NCBI RefSeq assembly: GCF_046530675.1
Contig: NZ_CP172558.1
Location: 558,001 to 622,000 of the forward strand
Source of the DNA: Chitinibacter sp046530675
Lineage (GTDB): Bacteria; Pseudomonadota; Gammaproteobacteria; Burkholderiales; Chitinibacteraceae
DNA: 64,000 nucleotides
Direction: 5' to 3'
Shown: piece after piece, positions 53,572 through 63,856 of the stretch
Position numbering within the stretch: the first letter of the stretch is position 1
Layout: each line of letters begins with the position of its first letter
The notes under the pieces: model-generated
Told to the model about the DNA's origin: nothing
What the model saw: the letters and a program-made list of their open reading frames with translations, nothing else
The model's database searches: none
Made by a program: the position numbers and the translations under genes

Positions 53572-53589
53572 ACAGCCGATGAGTGTGAG
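53572..53589 (-). other. 16S processing stem, 3' arm
   Basis: The 18-bp sequence ACAGCCGATGAGTGTGAG is perfectly complementary to 55285-55302 on the other side of the 16S gene. Together they form the long-range stem cut by RNase III to release pre-16S. Confidence 0.85.
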
Positions 53590-53614
53590 TCCTTGACCCG
53601 CAGGTCTTGCTCTT

Positions 53615-55149
<1,535 letters not shown>

Positions 55150-55374
55150 AATCGCTATGCTATTTTTACTACTTGGCTTGTACTTCAATACTCAAAGAAA
55201 CTGCGAGATAAACTCTAAAGAGTTCGTCTTTCAATTTTCTTTTCAATTGAGTGCAAGCACTTGATTTGACTTACGAATCAAGGGCTCACACTCATCGGCT
55301 GTAGATTGTTAAAGATCGGGCTGAACAACCAAGAAACACACTTCGTTTCGTTGCGTCATCAGCAGAGAGGCCGA

Positions 55375-55403
55375 ACTATACCCATCGGACCGGAACCCGT
55401 CAA
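55375..55403 (-). promoter_or_regulatory. rrn operon promoter
   Basis: On the minus strand TTGACG-N17-TATAGT is a near-consensus sigma-70 promoter, followed by a GC-rich discriminator (TCGGCCTC) typical of stringently controlled stable-RNA promoters. It lies about 225 bp upstream of 16S. Confidence 0.82.
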
Positions 55404-55497
55404 CTGCTATCGAGCAAGAAAATGCCACAAAGGCGTTAAGTCACTGAAAACAAAAAGAACCTATAAAACGCATCGCAGCAGGCTAAAGGCTGAAAAG

Positions 55498-55525
55498 CAC
55501 AAAGCCCGCTGGCGCGGGCTTTGTT
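55498..55525 (-). terminator. Rho-independent terminator after the methyltransferase gene
   Basis: AAAGCCCGC and GCGGGCTTT pair around a 4-nt loop, followed on the minus strand by TTTGTGCTTTTC. It starts about 35 bp after the stop at 55558. Confidence 0.75.
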
Positions 55526-55557
55526 TTCACTAAGTTCTACGCAACAAACAGGCTTAT

Positions 55558-56718
55558 TTAGTCTTTCGCTGGCTTATCGCGATTGCCGCCAGCAATCATT
55601 TTGTATTCAAACAAACGGCATTCAAGCGGGCCATTAAATAGCACGGTGCGTTTCGATGCTTTCAGACGCATGTATTTGGGCATATCCAGATCGGCAGTCA
55701 GGAAATAAGCATTCCAGCCGGCAAAACGCTGCTTCAAAACGCTAGCCCATTGCGGGTACAAAGTCGCCAGATGCTCTTTTTCATCCATGCGCGCACCGTA
55801 TGGCGGGTTGCAAACCCACACGCCCGACTCTGCTGGCGGCTTGGCGTCAAGCACATTCAATTGTTTTAATTGAATCGCAGCGTCCAGACCTGCTGCAGCA
55901 ATATTGGCTTTGGCGTGAATCAGTACCGTACTTGATACGTCCGAACCCGAAATCAGATTATTCGAACTTGTTTCCTTGGCCTTGGCTTCGGCGCGTACGC
56001 TTTGCCAGAAAGCATCGTCAAACATCCGCATTTGCTGAAAAGCGAACGAGCGGCGAATACCCGGTGCGATATTGCGTGCGATCATCGCCGCTTCAATCAG
56101 GAAAGTACCCGAGCCGCACATTGGATCGTAAAAAGGCTGATCCGGTGTCCAGCCACTGAGCGACAAAATCCCCGCCGCCAGATTTTCACGCACCGGCGCA
56201 TCGCCCGTTTCAACGCGATAACCACGTTTGAACAGCGCCTCACCCGAGGTATCGAGATACAACGTCGCCATTTTGTCGGACAAATACAGATGAATCCGCA
56301 TGTCCGGCTCTTTGGTATCAACGCTGGGGCGATTGCCGCACTTCAGGCGGAAACGATCACAAACGCCGTCTTTGACTTTCAGCGCAATAAAATCGAGGCT
56401 GCGCAATGGTGAGCGCACTGCGGTTACTGTCACTTTGATCGTGTTTTCAACAGCAAAAATATCAGCCCATTCGGTATCACGCGCCATGCGGAAAATGTCG
56501 TCTTCCGTGCGGTACGGTTTTTCAACCAGCTTCCACAAGATACGGCTGGCCACGCGCGAATACAGATTCGCCTTGTACATCACCGTCCATGGACCTGCGA
56601 AAGCCACGCCACCGTCGGTGACTTTGACTTTCTTGGCGCCCTGCGCCAACAATTCCTGTTCCAGAATCGGCTCAAGACCACGCGGACATGGGGCGAAAAA
56701 TTCAAATATTTGCAGCAC
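55558..56718 (-). CDS. THUMP-domain class I SAM-dependent RNA methyltransferase (RlmL N-terminal type)
   Basis: The 386-residue protein has an N-terminal ferredoxin-like/THUMP region (1-165) and a Rossmann methyltransferase with YDPMCGSGTFLIEAAM and the N2-guanine/N6-adenine motif NPPYGARM. It matches the N-terminal half of E. coli RlmL, which makes m2G2445 in 23S rRNA; in Neisseriales this half is commonly a separate protein. The RlmK half is not adjacent. The start is a GTG preceded by AAGAAG. It follows the condensin operon after 18 bp and may share its message. Confidence 0.9.
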   Translation of the reverse strand: MLQIFEFFAPCPRGLEPILEQELLAQGAKKVKVTDGGVAFAGPWTVMYKANLYSRVASRILWKLVEKPYRTEDDIFRMARDTEWADIFAVENTIKVTVTAVRSPLRSLDFIALKVKDGVCDRFRLKCGNRPSVDTKEPDMRIHLYLSDKMATLYLDTSGEALFKRGYRVETGDAPVRENLAAGILSLSGWTPDQPFYDPMCGSGTFLIEAAMIARNIAPGIRRSFAFQQMRMFDDAFWQSVRAEAKAKETSSNNLISGSDVSSTVLIHAKANIAAAGLDAAIQLKQLNVLDAKPPAESGVWVCNPPYGARMDEKEHLATLYPQWASVLKQRFAGWNAYFLTADLDMPKYMRLKASKRTVLFNGPLECRLFEYKMIAGGNRDKPAKD

Positions 56719-56736
56719 TGGCTTCTTCTTTTAAAA

Positions 56737-59568
56737 CTAAACGGTTGTAGTCACTATACCCGCATCGAGCGGCTCGGTACGGCGGCGGGTTTGCATGATC
56801 AAAGGTGCCCAAGTTTCGCCCGGACGTTTTTTACGCGTCGTCAGCGTTAGCTCGGACGGGCCATACACATTGGTGTTATGCGTTAATGGCGTGGTAATCA
56901 AATACTGAGCCTGCGTTGCCTTCAGGAAAGCGCCAACACGGTCAATATTGAAAATATCCAAGTGGGCAAACGGCTCGTCGATAAAGACAAAGCCCGACGG
57001 GTTGCTGTCGTCCATCATCAGGCCGATCAGCAGAATCAACGACTTCATCACCTGTTGACCACCCGAGGCTTCGCCGTCGTTCAAACCCATCATGCCTTTC
57101 TGGTCGAAGTTGAAGCGTGCGGTCAGGCCGGCTTGCGCCAACACGACGTCGTCGTTTTCCAGATGCGGCATATCGAGTTCGACGTCGATACCGGCCAGAT
57201 CACCGAGGCCTTTAATATTGCGACCATAGGCACGAACTGTCGCGCGTAGCTTATTGATATACGCCGCGCGGGCTTCTTCGGTCAGTTGGCCGGTACGTTC
57301 AACTTCCTGGCGATGCCCTTGTGATTCATCTTCGAGCGCATCGTAATCGGCGACCAATTTATCGCGACGCTGGATGATGGTTTCGTCTTTTTCCCAATGC
57401 GCTTGCGTCAATTGCTCTTGCTGGCGCTCGATGATGTGACGCACTTCGGTGACGCTGCGATACTCTTCTTTCAATTGCGCCAACACATTCGGCAACAACC
57501 ACGCAGGCAAAGCCTTTTCTTTCAGCACGCGAATCGCGCCGAGCTGGCGGCTGATTTCATTACGCTGGCGAGTAATTTGCGCTTGCAATTCTTCGACCGC
57601 GCGACGGAATTGATCACGTTCGATTTCAATTTTTTGCGCGGCCAGACGCAAATCGGCACGGCTTTCGCGTGAGCCTTCGAGCGAGGCTTGCGCAGCAGCC
57701 AATTCAGCACCCAAACGTTGCACTTCAGCTTGTTCAAACGGGAAGCGCTCGGCCGCTGCAGCAAACTCGGTCTGACGCGACGCGAGCTGCAACACCGCCT
57801 GCATGCCCATCAACTGCACGGTAATTGCCTGAATATCGCGCTGTACGCTGGCAAAGTCGGTTTCCTGATCCAGAATCTGATCATTCAAGGCCTTCAGGCG
57901 CAACGCAATATCATTCAGACGCGAATGACGCGCGGCTTCACCAAAGGCATATTCACGGGTATCGACCCCAATGAAACGCGCACCGCGGCGCTCACGATAA
58001 TACCCCTCACGGGTAATCCAGTCGCTGCTGATGCGACTACCCGCTTCAACCGACTTCACGCGCTGAATGCCATTGAGCTGACGACTCAGCCATGCTGGCA
58101 CTGGCGCTTTGAAATCAATGATTTCCAGCACCGAGCCCAGATTGGCGCGCGGCGCAGGTTCGCGCTCGGACACGATAAAGTGGCGATAACGCAGGCGTTC
58201 ACCAACTTCCCACGCGCGCTGTTTATCGGCTTCGCGCTGCAGCAAAATCAGATGGCGCGACGGCGCGAGCAAGGCCTCGACCGCATCCTGCCAGGCCGGA
58301 TCTTGTACTTCACAAATTTCGGTCAGCAGTTGATGCGGAATACCGGCTTCGTCGAGCGCGGCGCGCATCTGGCGAACGAATTCGGGCGACGGCGCTTTAC
58401 CCGCCTGCAGCGCAAATTGTGCTTCGGACAATTGCTGACGTTCGTCGCGCGCGTTTTTCAACGCGAGTTTTTTCTCGGTTTCGAGCACTTTCAGATCGGC
58501 AAGTCTGTCGTTCAAGCCTATCGCGTCAGCGCCGTGTTCGCGCTCGGCGAGCTCTCGCAGCTTTTCACCTTCGCGCATAATGCGCTCGGTATCACGCGCT
58601 GCGTCGCGCACTTCCTGAAACTTGGCAAACATCGCGTCGTAATCGACTTTGCTTTGCTGCTCACCACTCAGCGTTTGGTTCGCCGCCAGCTGCGCCACCG
58701 CCAGCCGTTTGTCGAGCTGGATCAAATCGCTGCGTTTATGCCAGAGATTGCGACGATTTTGCTTAAATTGAGCAATGTAGTTGCGCAGCGTGTCTTGCGC
58801 TTCGGCCACTTGCAGCGCCGGAATGACTTCGTTTTCCAGCCGTACGGTATCGGTGCCGAGCGAACACCATTCTAAATAGCTGCTCGCGCGCAGGCGGAAA
58901 CGCTCGACGTCTAATCCAAGCTGCGACAATTGCTGCTGCATTTTGTCGAGTTCGCCCTCGGCCTCGCGCAGGCGCACTTTGGCTTCCTGATAATGATCGA
59001 GTACTTCCTTGTCGCCAAAAACCTGAAACACCAGATCGAGCAATGCCTTAGGGGAGTATTCGCACAGCTTGTCCGTATCACCTTGCTCCAGCGCCAATAC
59101 CTCGGCAATTGCCGGAGTCAGCCCGGCTTGCTCAAGGCGGCGGCGGTAATCACCCACACCCAGCCATTGCAAAGTGTTTTCGGTTTGCCCGTCGAGCTGC
59201 GCATCGCCCTCGGCAATCGCATACTGGCGAACCCAGTCGCCGCCCTGCTTCTTGATCCGGCAAAACAGCGTCACTGTTTCGCTGGTCATCGGAAAAAACA
59301 GATAAGGGAAAAAGCCACCGCCACTGCGCTTCGGATTGCTGACCACCGCACGCAGCCAGGCGATGTTTTCTTTGTTATTACGAACATAACGTTTGTAATC
59401 ACGACGGCCTGAACATTTAAGCGCCAGCATCGTACGCAATGCATCGAGCAGCGTGGTTTTACCCGAACCATTGGGCCCGACGACAGTCACAATTTGCGCA
59501 TCAAGCGGCACTGAAATTCGTTGCCAAAAATCCCAATGCACCATCTCTATCGTTTTAATCTGGAACAT
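56737..59568 (-). CDS. SMC/MukB-like condensin ATPase (Mks-type)
   Basis: The 943-residue ATPase has Walker A GPNGSGKT (31-38), a long coiled-coil region with a central hinge-like section (about 430-580), the ABC signature NDGEASGGQQVMKSLI, and Walker B FVFIDEPFAHLD (from 860). It is shorter than E. coli MukB (~1480 residues) or typical MksB. The two preceding genes encode kleisin-like and winged-helix KITE-like partners, giving the three-part MukF-E-B order. Such complexes compact chromosomes or, in Wadjet systems, cleave plasmids with a JetD nuclease; no JetD-like gene is here. The start at 59568 follows a duplicated copy of its own beginning. Confidence 0.82.
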   Translation of the reverse strand: MFQIKTIEMVHWDFWQRISVPLDAQIVTVVGPNGSGKTTLLDALRTMLALKCSGRRDYKRYVRNNKENIAWLRAVVSNPKRSGGGFFPYLFFPMTSETVTLFCRIKKQGGDWVRQYAIAEGDAQLDGQTENTLQWLGVGDYRRRLEQAGLTPAIAEVLALEQGDTDKLCEYSPKALLDLVFQVFGDKEVLDHYQEAKVRLREAEGELDKMQQQLSQLGLDVERFRLRASSYLEWCSLGTDTVRLENEVIPALQVAEAQDTLRNYIAQFKQNRRNLWHKRSDLIQLDKRLAVAQLAANQTLSGEQQSKVDYDAMFAKFQEVRDAARDTERIMREGEKLRELAEREHGADAIGLNDRLADLKVLETEKKLALKNARDERQQLSEAQFALQAGKAPSPEFVRQMRAALDEAGIPHQLLTEICEVQDPAWQDAVEALLAPSRHLILLQREADKQRAWEVGERLRYRHFIVSEREPAPRANLGSVLEIIDFKAPVPAWLSRQLNGIQRVKSVEAGSRISSDWITREGYYRERRGARFIGVDTREYAFGEAARHSRLNDIALRLKALNDQILDQETDFASVQRDIQAITVQLMGMQAVLQLASRQTEFAAAAERFPFEQAEVQRLGAELAAAQASLEGSRESRADLRLAAQKIEIERDQFRRAVEELQAQITRQRNEISRQLGAIRVLKEKALPAWLLPNVLAQLKEEYRSVTEVRHIIERQQEQLTQAHWEKDETIIQRRDKLVADYDALEDESQGHRQEVERTGQLTEEARAAYINKLRATVRAYGRNIKGLGDLAGIDVELDMPHLENDDVVLAQAGLTARFNFDQKGMMGLNDGEASGGQQVMKSLILLIGLMMDDSNPSGFVFIDEPFAHLDIFNIDRVGAFLKATQAQYLITTPLTHNTNVYGPSELTLTTRKKRPGETWAPLIMQTRRRTEPLDAGIVTTTV

Positions 59569-59679
59569 TTAATATGTCTCCACAGCGACTGCGGTCACAA
59601 TTTGCGAACCAGCTGGCGGCACCGAAATCTGCAGCCAAAAATCCCAATGCGCCATTCCGATGGTTTTAATCTGGAACAT
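59569..59679 (-). pseudogene. Duplicated 5' fragment of the condensin ATPase gene (36-codon ORF)
   Basis: The ATG at 59679 overlaps the stop of the upstream gene (TGATG) and opens a 36-codon frame starting MFQIKTIGMAHWDFW, a diverged copy of the ATPase start MFQIKTIEMVHWDFW. Similarity lasts about 96 bp, then the frame stops with TAA immediately before the ATG of the full gene. The unit is 111 bp, in frame with the full gene. It is a partial tandem duplication in which the first copy is now a short leader ORF. Confidence 0.8.
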
Positions 59680-60338
59680 CAGTTCACCTCCGCATCAGTT
59701 ACCACTTTCGTGCCAGATAATTGAAGAATATCGGCGAGTGCGCCGTTGATAATGCGCGGCGCGAGCTTGGCGTAGTCGATCATCAGATCGAGCATCGGGC
59801 CTTCATAAATCATCCGGTTACGGCGAACGACAAAACCGAGCTTGGACAGCTGCCCCAGATTGGTCGTAAAGCGCATTTTGCCGCCGAGCACTTTGCCAAA
59901 ATCGGCGTACAGCGCATCTTCCGATACGCCGAGCGCGACATTTTCACCGTGTTCGATCGGCTTTTCAGCGCCGAACATATCGCCTTGATCTTCGTTGCCC
60001 GCTTCAACGCGCGCAATCTGGCGTTCGCGTTTCGGCAAAATAATCAGCGCCCAGACAACAACCAGCAAGGCAATGCCGTCGCGCGGCAAGCCCATATTAT
60101 TCGACAGCCAATTTTCGCCCTCACCGAAAACCCATTCTTCCATATGCGGCTGCAGCGCCACCGCGATGTGTTCAGCGTAGGGATTTTCCAGTAACTGCAA
60201 GCCGCATTCGGCTAGACGGTGTTCGAGTGATTCGCGAAAAGACTCATCAATCAGCGCACGGCGCGCGAGAGGGTCTTTGCGCAAAACAAAACGCTGCGCC
60301 AGCAGGCGCGCAACCAAAATATTGAGGGCTTGATCCAT
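59679..60338 (-). CDS. MukE/MksE-like condensin subunit
   Basis: The 219-residue protein consists of winged-helix-like segments, with ENPYAEHIAVALQPHMEEWVFG and a membrane-like but probably buried GIALLVVVWALIILPKRERQ stretch. It ends in a conserved MIDYAKLAPRIINGALADIL helix. From its place between a MukF-like kleisin and an SMC ATPase, it is the KITE subunit that binds the kleisin middle region. The ATG lies 7 bases after the stop of the kleisin gene, and its own stop overlaps the ATG of the short duplicated ORF. Confidence 0.72.
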   Translation of the reverse strand: MDQALNILVARLLAQRFVLRKDPLARRALIDESFRESLEHRLAECGLQLLENPYAEHIAVALQPHMEEWVFGEGENWLSNNMGLPRDGIALLVVVWALIILPKRERQIARVEAGNEDQGDMFGAEKPIEHGENVALGVSEDALYADFGKVLGGKMRFTTNLGQLSKLGFVVRRNRMIYEGPMLDLMIDYAKLAPRIINGALADILQLSGTKVVTDAEVN

Positions 60339-60344
60339 GCTCTA

Positions 60345-61628
60345 TCAGCCTTTCTTCATCATTGTTTTCATCGGGGTCAGGCGGCCATGACTAATACTGG
60401 CGACTTCGGGGTGATCGGGTTCAAATAATTCACCGCTGGTTTCAAGCTGCAGCGGGATTTTGACAATATCGGCGACGACGCTTTTTTCCAGTGCCGCCTC
60501 GGCATCGCCCAAGAGCGACAACAGAGACAAACGGTAAGCCGTTTCGTTGTAGGTCGGCGCAATCACTGCGGCAGGCAAGTCTCCACCGATACCATCGGCC
60601 ACCAGACGATTCAGGTCTTCATACAAAGACTCGGCCAGCATCAGGCGCTCGGCTTCGACTTCACCGACTTCCTGCGCGGCAGCGCCCGCTGGCATTTCGC
60701 TGACGAGATTGACCGGGCGCTCGCGCTCGCAAATTTCATATTCGGCGACGTCGAGCAGAATATCGGACACAACAAAATGCGGCTCGGGATGGAACAGAAT
60801 CAGGTCACGGCCAAGGCCGGCCAGTTTTTCCTGCGTTTGCTGGCGCAACCAGTCGGCGACGTTGGTCGTTGACAGGCCGGACTGCCCCAGATGCACGCGC
60901 TGCGAAGCCAGCTCGGACAAGCGGCGATGAAACACCGAAGTGAGCCGCAACATCCGCGCCTGCGCCAGCGCAATCGCTTGCGCAATCTGATACACGCGCT
61001 GATCGGTTGCGTCGTCGGTGAGCACGGTGCGAATCACATCGGTGCCTTTTTCGACCCATTGCCAGACTTTTTCGAGTTTTTCGCGCGCGGCACGGATCTG
61101 GAATTCCGATTGCGACTCCAGCGCGGCTTCAAAATCGGCATACAGCTCGTTCAAACGCGCCAGCAGGTTAAGCATCACTTCGTTGGAAACCTGCCCCAGC
61201 GATTGCCCTGCCGCAACTTGCGAAGTCAGATAACCCAGCTCGGCGTCGCCATCGGCAAATTGCATCATCGTGCCGAGCGCGGCCAGCGCCACACGACCCG
61301 CCTCGCTCATCGCGTACAGTTGCTCGTCACTATCCCACACCAGCAAGCCGTTATCGCGCAGACGTTTCAATACCGTATCGAGTTTGACCTGATTGATATA
61401 GGCAAAATGCGATTGCAAATCAGCGGGTGACCAGCGCGGCGCATCGGCGCGCGCGCCAATTTCGCGCAGCACGATCAGACGAACAAAAACCTCGTCCTCG
61501 CCACCGCGAAACAGCGTAATAAAAGCATCGATATAAGTGCGCGCACGCAGCAACTCGGCCATTTGCGGCAATTCGTGCGGAACAAAACCGGGCTGAAAAA
61601 AATCGGAGAATAGGTTTTCGTCTTGCAT
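60345..61628 (-). CDS. MukF/MksF-like kleisin subunit of condensin
   Basis: The 427-residue, mostly helical protein has an N-terminal winged-helix region (20-125, with FVRLIVLREIGARADAPRWS), a central helical bundle (about 150-290) and a C-terminal winged-helix-like end, the layout of MukF/JetA kleisins. It would bridge the two ATPase heads. It is the first gene of the three-gene condensin operon. No strong ribosome-binding site precedes the ATG, and a palindromic repeat lies 131 bp upstream. Confidence 0.72.
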   Translation of the reverse strand: MQDENLFSDFFQPGFVPHELPQMAELLRARTYIDAFITLFRGGEDEVFVRLIVLREIGARADAPRWSPADLQSHFAYINQVKLDTVLKRLRDNGLLVWDSDEQLYAMSEAGRVALAALGTMMQFADGDAELGYLTSQVAAGQSLGQVSNEVMLNLLARLNELYADFEAALESQSEFQIRAAREKLEKVWQWVEKGTDVIRTVLTDDATDQRVYQIAQAIALAQARMLRLTSVFHRRLSELASQRVHLGQSGLSTTNVADWLRQQTQEKLAGLGRDLILFHPEPHFVVSDILLDVAEYEICERERPVNLVSEMPAGAAAQEVGEVEAERLMLAESLYEDLNRLVADGIGGDLPAAVIAPTYNETAYRLSLLSLLGDAEAALEKSVVADIVKIPLQLETSGELFEPDHPEVASISHGRLTPMKTMMKKG

Positions 61629-61758
61629 GGGATACGCAAAAATCGGGAAGCAGCAAGACTAAAGGCAAATAGCAGGAAAAACAATGCCTTTAGCGGGAAG
61701 TGGTACAACAGCACAATCACGATTTGAAGACGGTACAAATCGAGAATTAAAATGCGAC

Positions 61759-61807
61759 GGGTATTGCCATGAAGCGCTTTACCAGCAAGAGCCCCAGAGC
61801 AATACCC
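61759..61807. repeat. 49-bp palindromic repeat, copy 12
   Basis: It begins GGGTATTGCCATGAAG and ends CCCCAGAGCAATACCC, 49 bp, with both 9-bp end motifs intact. It lies 10 bp after the obgE stop, between obgE and the condensin operon on the same strand. Confidence 0.83.
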
Positions 61808-61817
61808 ATCAAATTAC

Positions 61818-62981
61818 TTACTCGATATCGCCATCCGCAGCCAAAGCAGCAGCACGCGCGGCAAGCAGCGCTTCTTGTTCGGCAGCCAGACGCGCTGCGG
61901 CGTCGTCTTCCTGTTGTTTCAACAGCTTTTTCGCCGCTTCCAGATAGTCGGCAATCGCGTAAGTCAGATCGCGACAACCTTCACCGGTTAAACCTGCGAT
62001 GACAAAATAACGCGGCTTGGCTGGATCGAACGCAGCGTATTCGTCGTATTCGCCCGCTTGCCAGCCGTAGGCTTGCAGAAAGGCCTGAACACGCTCTTCG
62101 CGCTCGTCTTCCGGGATCATGTCGACTTTATTGAGCACCAACCAACGTGGCTTGTTGTACAGCTCTTCGTCGTATTTGCGCAATTCTTCGACAATCGCGT
62201 TCGCTTCAGCCACCGGATCAACTTCAGAATCAAATGGCGCCAAGTCAACGAGGTGCAACAAAATACCGGTACGCTGCAAATGCTTCAAAAAGCGATGACC
62301 CAGACCAGCGCCGTCCGCCGCGCCTTCGATCAGACCCGGCACGTCGGCGATGACAAAGCTGCGGTTTTCGTCGATCCGCACCACGCCTAAATTGGGGTGC
62401 AGCGTCGTAAACGGATAATCGGCGACTTTCGGTTTCGCAGCCGAAACAGCGCGAATAAAAGTCGATTTGCCAGCGTTCGGCATACCGAGCAGACCGACAT
62501 CAGCCAGCACTTTCAATTCCAACTTCAATTCACGACGCTCGCCTTCAGCACCTGGCGTCGTTTGACGTGGCGCGCGATTAGTCGACGATTTGAAATGCAA
62601 ATTACCAAAACCACCCTGGCCGCCTTTGGCAATCGGCAAACGCTCGCCATTTTTGGTCAGATCGGCCACCAGTTCACCGGTTTCAGCGTCGGTAATCGTC
62701 GTGCCAATCGGCATGCGCAATTCGATATCATCGCCGCCCTTGCCGTAGCAATCGGCGCCACGACCACCTTCGCCGTCGCGCGCTTTGTATTTGCGCACAA
62801 AGCGGTAATCAACCAATGTATTGATGTCTTCGTCGGCAATCGCCCACACCGTGCCGCCCTTGCCGCCATCGCCACCATCCGGGCCGCCGCGCGGAACAAA
62901 TTTTTCGCGGCGCATACTGGCCGAGCCATTGCCGCCCTTGCCGCCGATTACTTCAATTTTTGCTTCATCAATAAACTTCAT
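61818..62981 (-). CDS. obgE: GTPase ObgE/CgtA
   Basis: The 387-residue GTPase has the glycine-rich OBG fold (1-158), then the G domain with GMPNAGKST (G1), DVPGLIEGA (G3) and LNKVDMI (G4), and an acidic/alanine-rich C-terminal tail. It acts in 50S ribosome assembly and stress response. TAGGAGAGAGTT precedes the ATG. It follows rplU-rpmA, the common rplU-rpmA-obgE order, but a terminator and a palindromic repeat lie in between. Confidence 0.97.
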   Translation of the reverse strand: MKFIDEAKIEVIGGKGGNGSASMRREKFVPRGGPDGGDGGKGGTVWAIADEDINTLVDYRFVRKYKARDGEGGRGADCYGKGGDDIELRMPIGTTITDAETGELVADLTKNGERLPIAKGGQGGFGNLHFKSSTNRAPRQTTPGAEGERRELKLELKVLADVGLLGMPNAGKSTFIRAVSAAKPKVADYPFTTLHPNLGVVRIDENRSFVIADVPGLIEGAADGAGLGHRFLKHLQRTGILLHLVDLAPFDSEVDPVAEANAIVEELRKYDEELYNKPRWLVLNKVDMIPEDEREERVQAFLQAYGWQAGEYDEYAAFDPAKPRYFVIAGLTGEGCRDLTYAIADYLEAAKKLLKQQEDDAAARLAAEQEALLAARAAALAADGDIE

Positions 62982-63000
62982 AACTCTCTCCTACCGCACA

Positions 63001-63049
63001 GGGTATCGCCCCGCAAACCAAGGGATTTACCACATACAACCCCATACCA
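63001..63049. repeat. 49-bp palindromic repeat, copy 13
   Basis: It begins GGGTATCGCC and ends CCCATACCA, 49 bp, with only the last base differing from the family end. It lies 19 bp upstream of the obgE start on the minus strand, between the rpmA terminator and obgE. Confidence 0.65.
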
Positions 63050-63094
63050 AGGCACGTATCTGGAAAATCACCTAGCCAGACTGCAAAACCCACA

Positions 63095-63130
63095 AAGAAA
63101 AAAAGCCCCATCACGTGGACAGGGCTTTCA
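63095..63130 (-). terminator. Terminator after rpmA
   Basis: On the minus strand AAAGCCC and GGGGCTTT pair around a long loop and are followed by TTTTTCTTT. It lies about 20 bp after the rpmA stop and may attenuate read-through into obgE. Confidence 0.75.
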
Positions 63131-63149
63131 AAGCAAACCGGAAAGAAGC

Positions 63150-63422
63150 TTAAGCTTCTTCGCCAGTGTAAGGCAGTACAGTGACAGTGCGACGCTTCAG
63201 AGCGCCTTTCACTGCGTATTGTACGTAGCCATCACATTTCGCGAACAGGGTGTGATCTTTGCCCATACCAACATTGTCACCAGCGTGGAATTCAGTACCA
63301 CGTTGACGAACAATGATAGAACCAGCAGGAATCAATTCACCACCGTAAACTTTGATACCCAAGCGTTTGGCTTCTGAATCGCGACCGTTACGCGAACTAC
63401 CACCAGCTTTCTTATGTGCCAT
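63150..63422 (-). CDS. rpmA: 50S ribosomal protein L27
   Basis: The 90-residue protein starts MAHKKAGGSSRNGRDSEAKR, the conserved N-terminus that reaches the peptidyl-transferase centre, followed by LGIKVYGGELIPAGSIIVRQRG. Length and sequence are typical. TTAAGGAGCTGAACC precedes the ATG. It lies 15 bp after rplU. Confidence 0.98.
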   Translation of the reverse strand: MAHKKAGGSSRNGRDSEAKRLGIKVYGGELIPAGSIIVRQRGTEFHAGDNVGMGKDHTLFAKCDGYVQYAVKGALKRRTVTVLPYTGEEA

Positions 63423-63437
63423 GGTTCAGCTCCTTAA

Positions 63438-63749
63438 TTACTTAACGATTTCGTCAATGCGAATTTCAGTGTAGTTCTGGCGATGGCCAGCACGACGCAT
63501 GTAGTGTTTACGACGGCGCATTTTGAAAATGCGAACCTTCTCACCACGACCTTGAGAAATCACTGTAGCTTTGATGGAAGCGCCGGCAACCACTGGGGCA
63601 CCAATCACAACCGCATCACCGTCTGCCACCATCAATACTTCATTCAGTACGATTTGGCTGTCGATGTCTGCAGATATCTGTTCTACTTTAAGTTTTTCGC
63701 CGATAGCAACTTTGTACTGCTTGCCACCAGTTTTTACGACTGCATACAT
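63438..63749 (-). CDS. rplU: 50S ribosomal protein L21
   Basis: The 103-residue protein starts MYAVVKTGGKQYKVAIGEKL and ends with the L21 signature region KMRRRKHYMRRAGHRQNYTEIRI. AGGAG precedes the ATG. It is the first gene of rplU-rpmA, with a clear promoter about 80 bp upstream. Confidence 0.98.
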   Translation of the reverse strand: MYAVVKTGGKQYKVAIGEKLKVEQISADIDSQIVLNEVLMVADGDAVVIGAPVVAGASIKATVISQGRGEKVRIFKMRRRKHYMRRAGHRQNYTEIRIDEIVK

Positions 63750-63827
63750 AACAAGCTCCTAAGAGTTTGACCCAACGTGCCGCGGACTATTCACACCGGC
63801 ACGCCTCCCCGAAATCGGGAATCGAGC

Positions 63828-63856
63828 ATACTAATCGCTTGTCCGAATAAAGTCAA
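63828..63856 (-). promoter_or_regulatory. Promoter of rplU-rpmA
   Basis: On the minus strand TTGACT-N17-TAGTAT is a good sigma-70 promoter, about 80 bp before the rplU ATG. Confidence 0.75.

Larger units (their letters stand above)
55150..55557 (-). other. rrn leader and upstream region
   Basis: This 408-bp stretch has no gene. On the minus strand it holds, in order, the terminator of the methyltransferase gene, the rrn promoter, a boxA-like site (55308-55318), the 5' arm of the 16S processing stem (55285-55302) and AT-rich leader. Confidence 0.7.

Noticed and set aside
55378..55383. ATACCC in the rrn promoter region as another repeat end.
   Set aside because: No GTAT lies 41 bp upstream; the bases belong to the -10 region.
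57957..58005. A 49-bp unit with full GGGTAT and ATACCC ends inside the condensin ATPase gene.
   Set aside because: Ends and spacing fit, but the interior shares nothing with the family and the encoded residues may be native hinge sequence. It stays undecided and was left out of the feature list.
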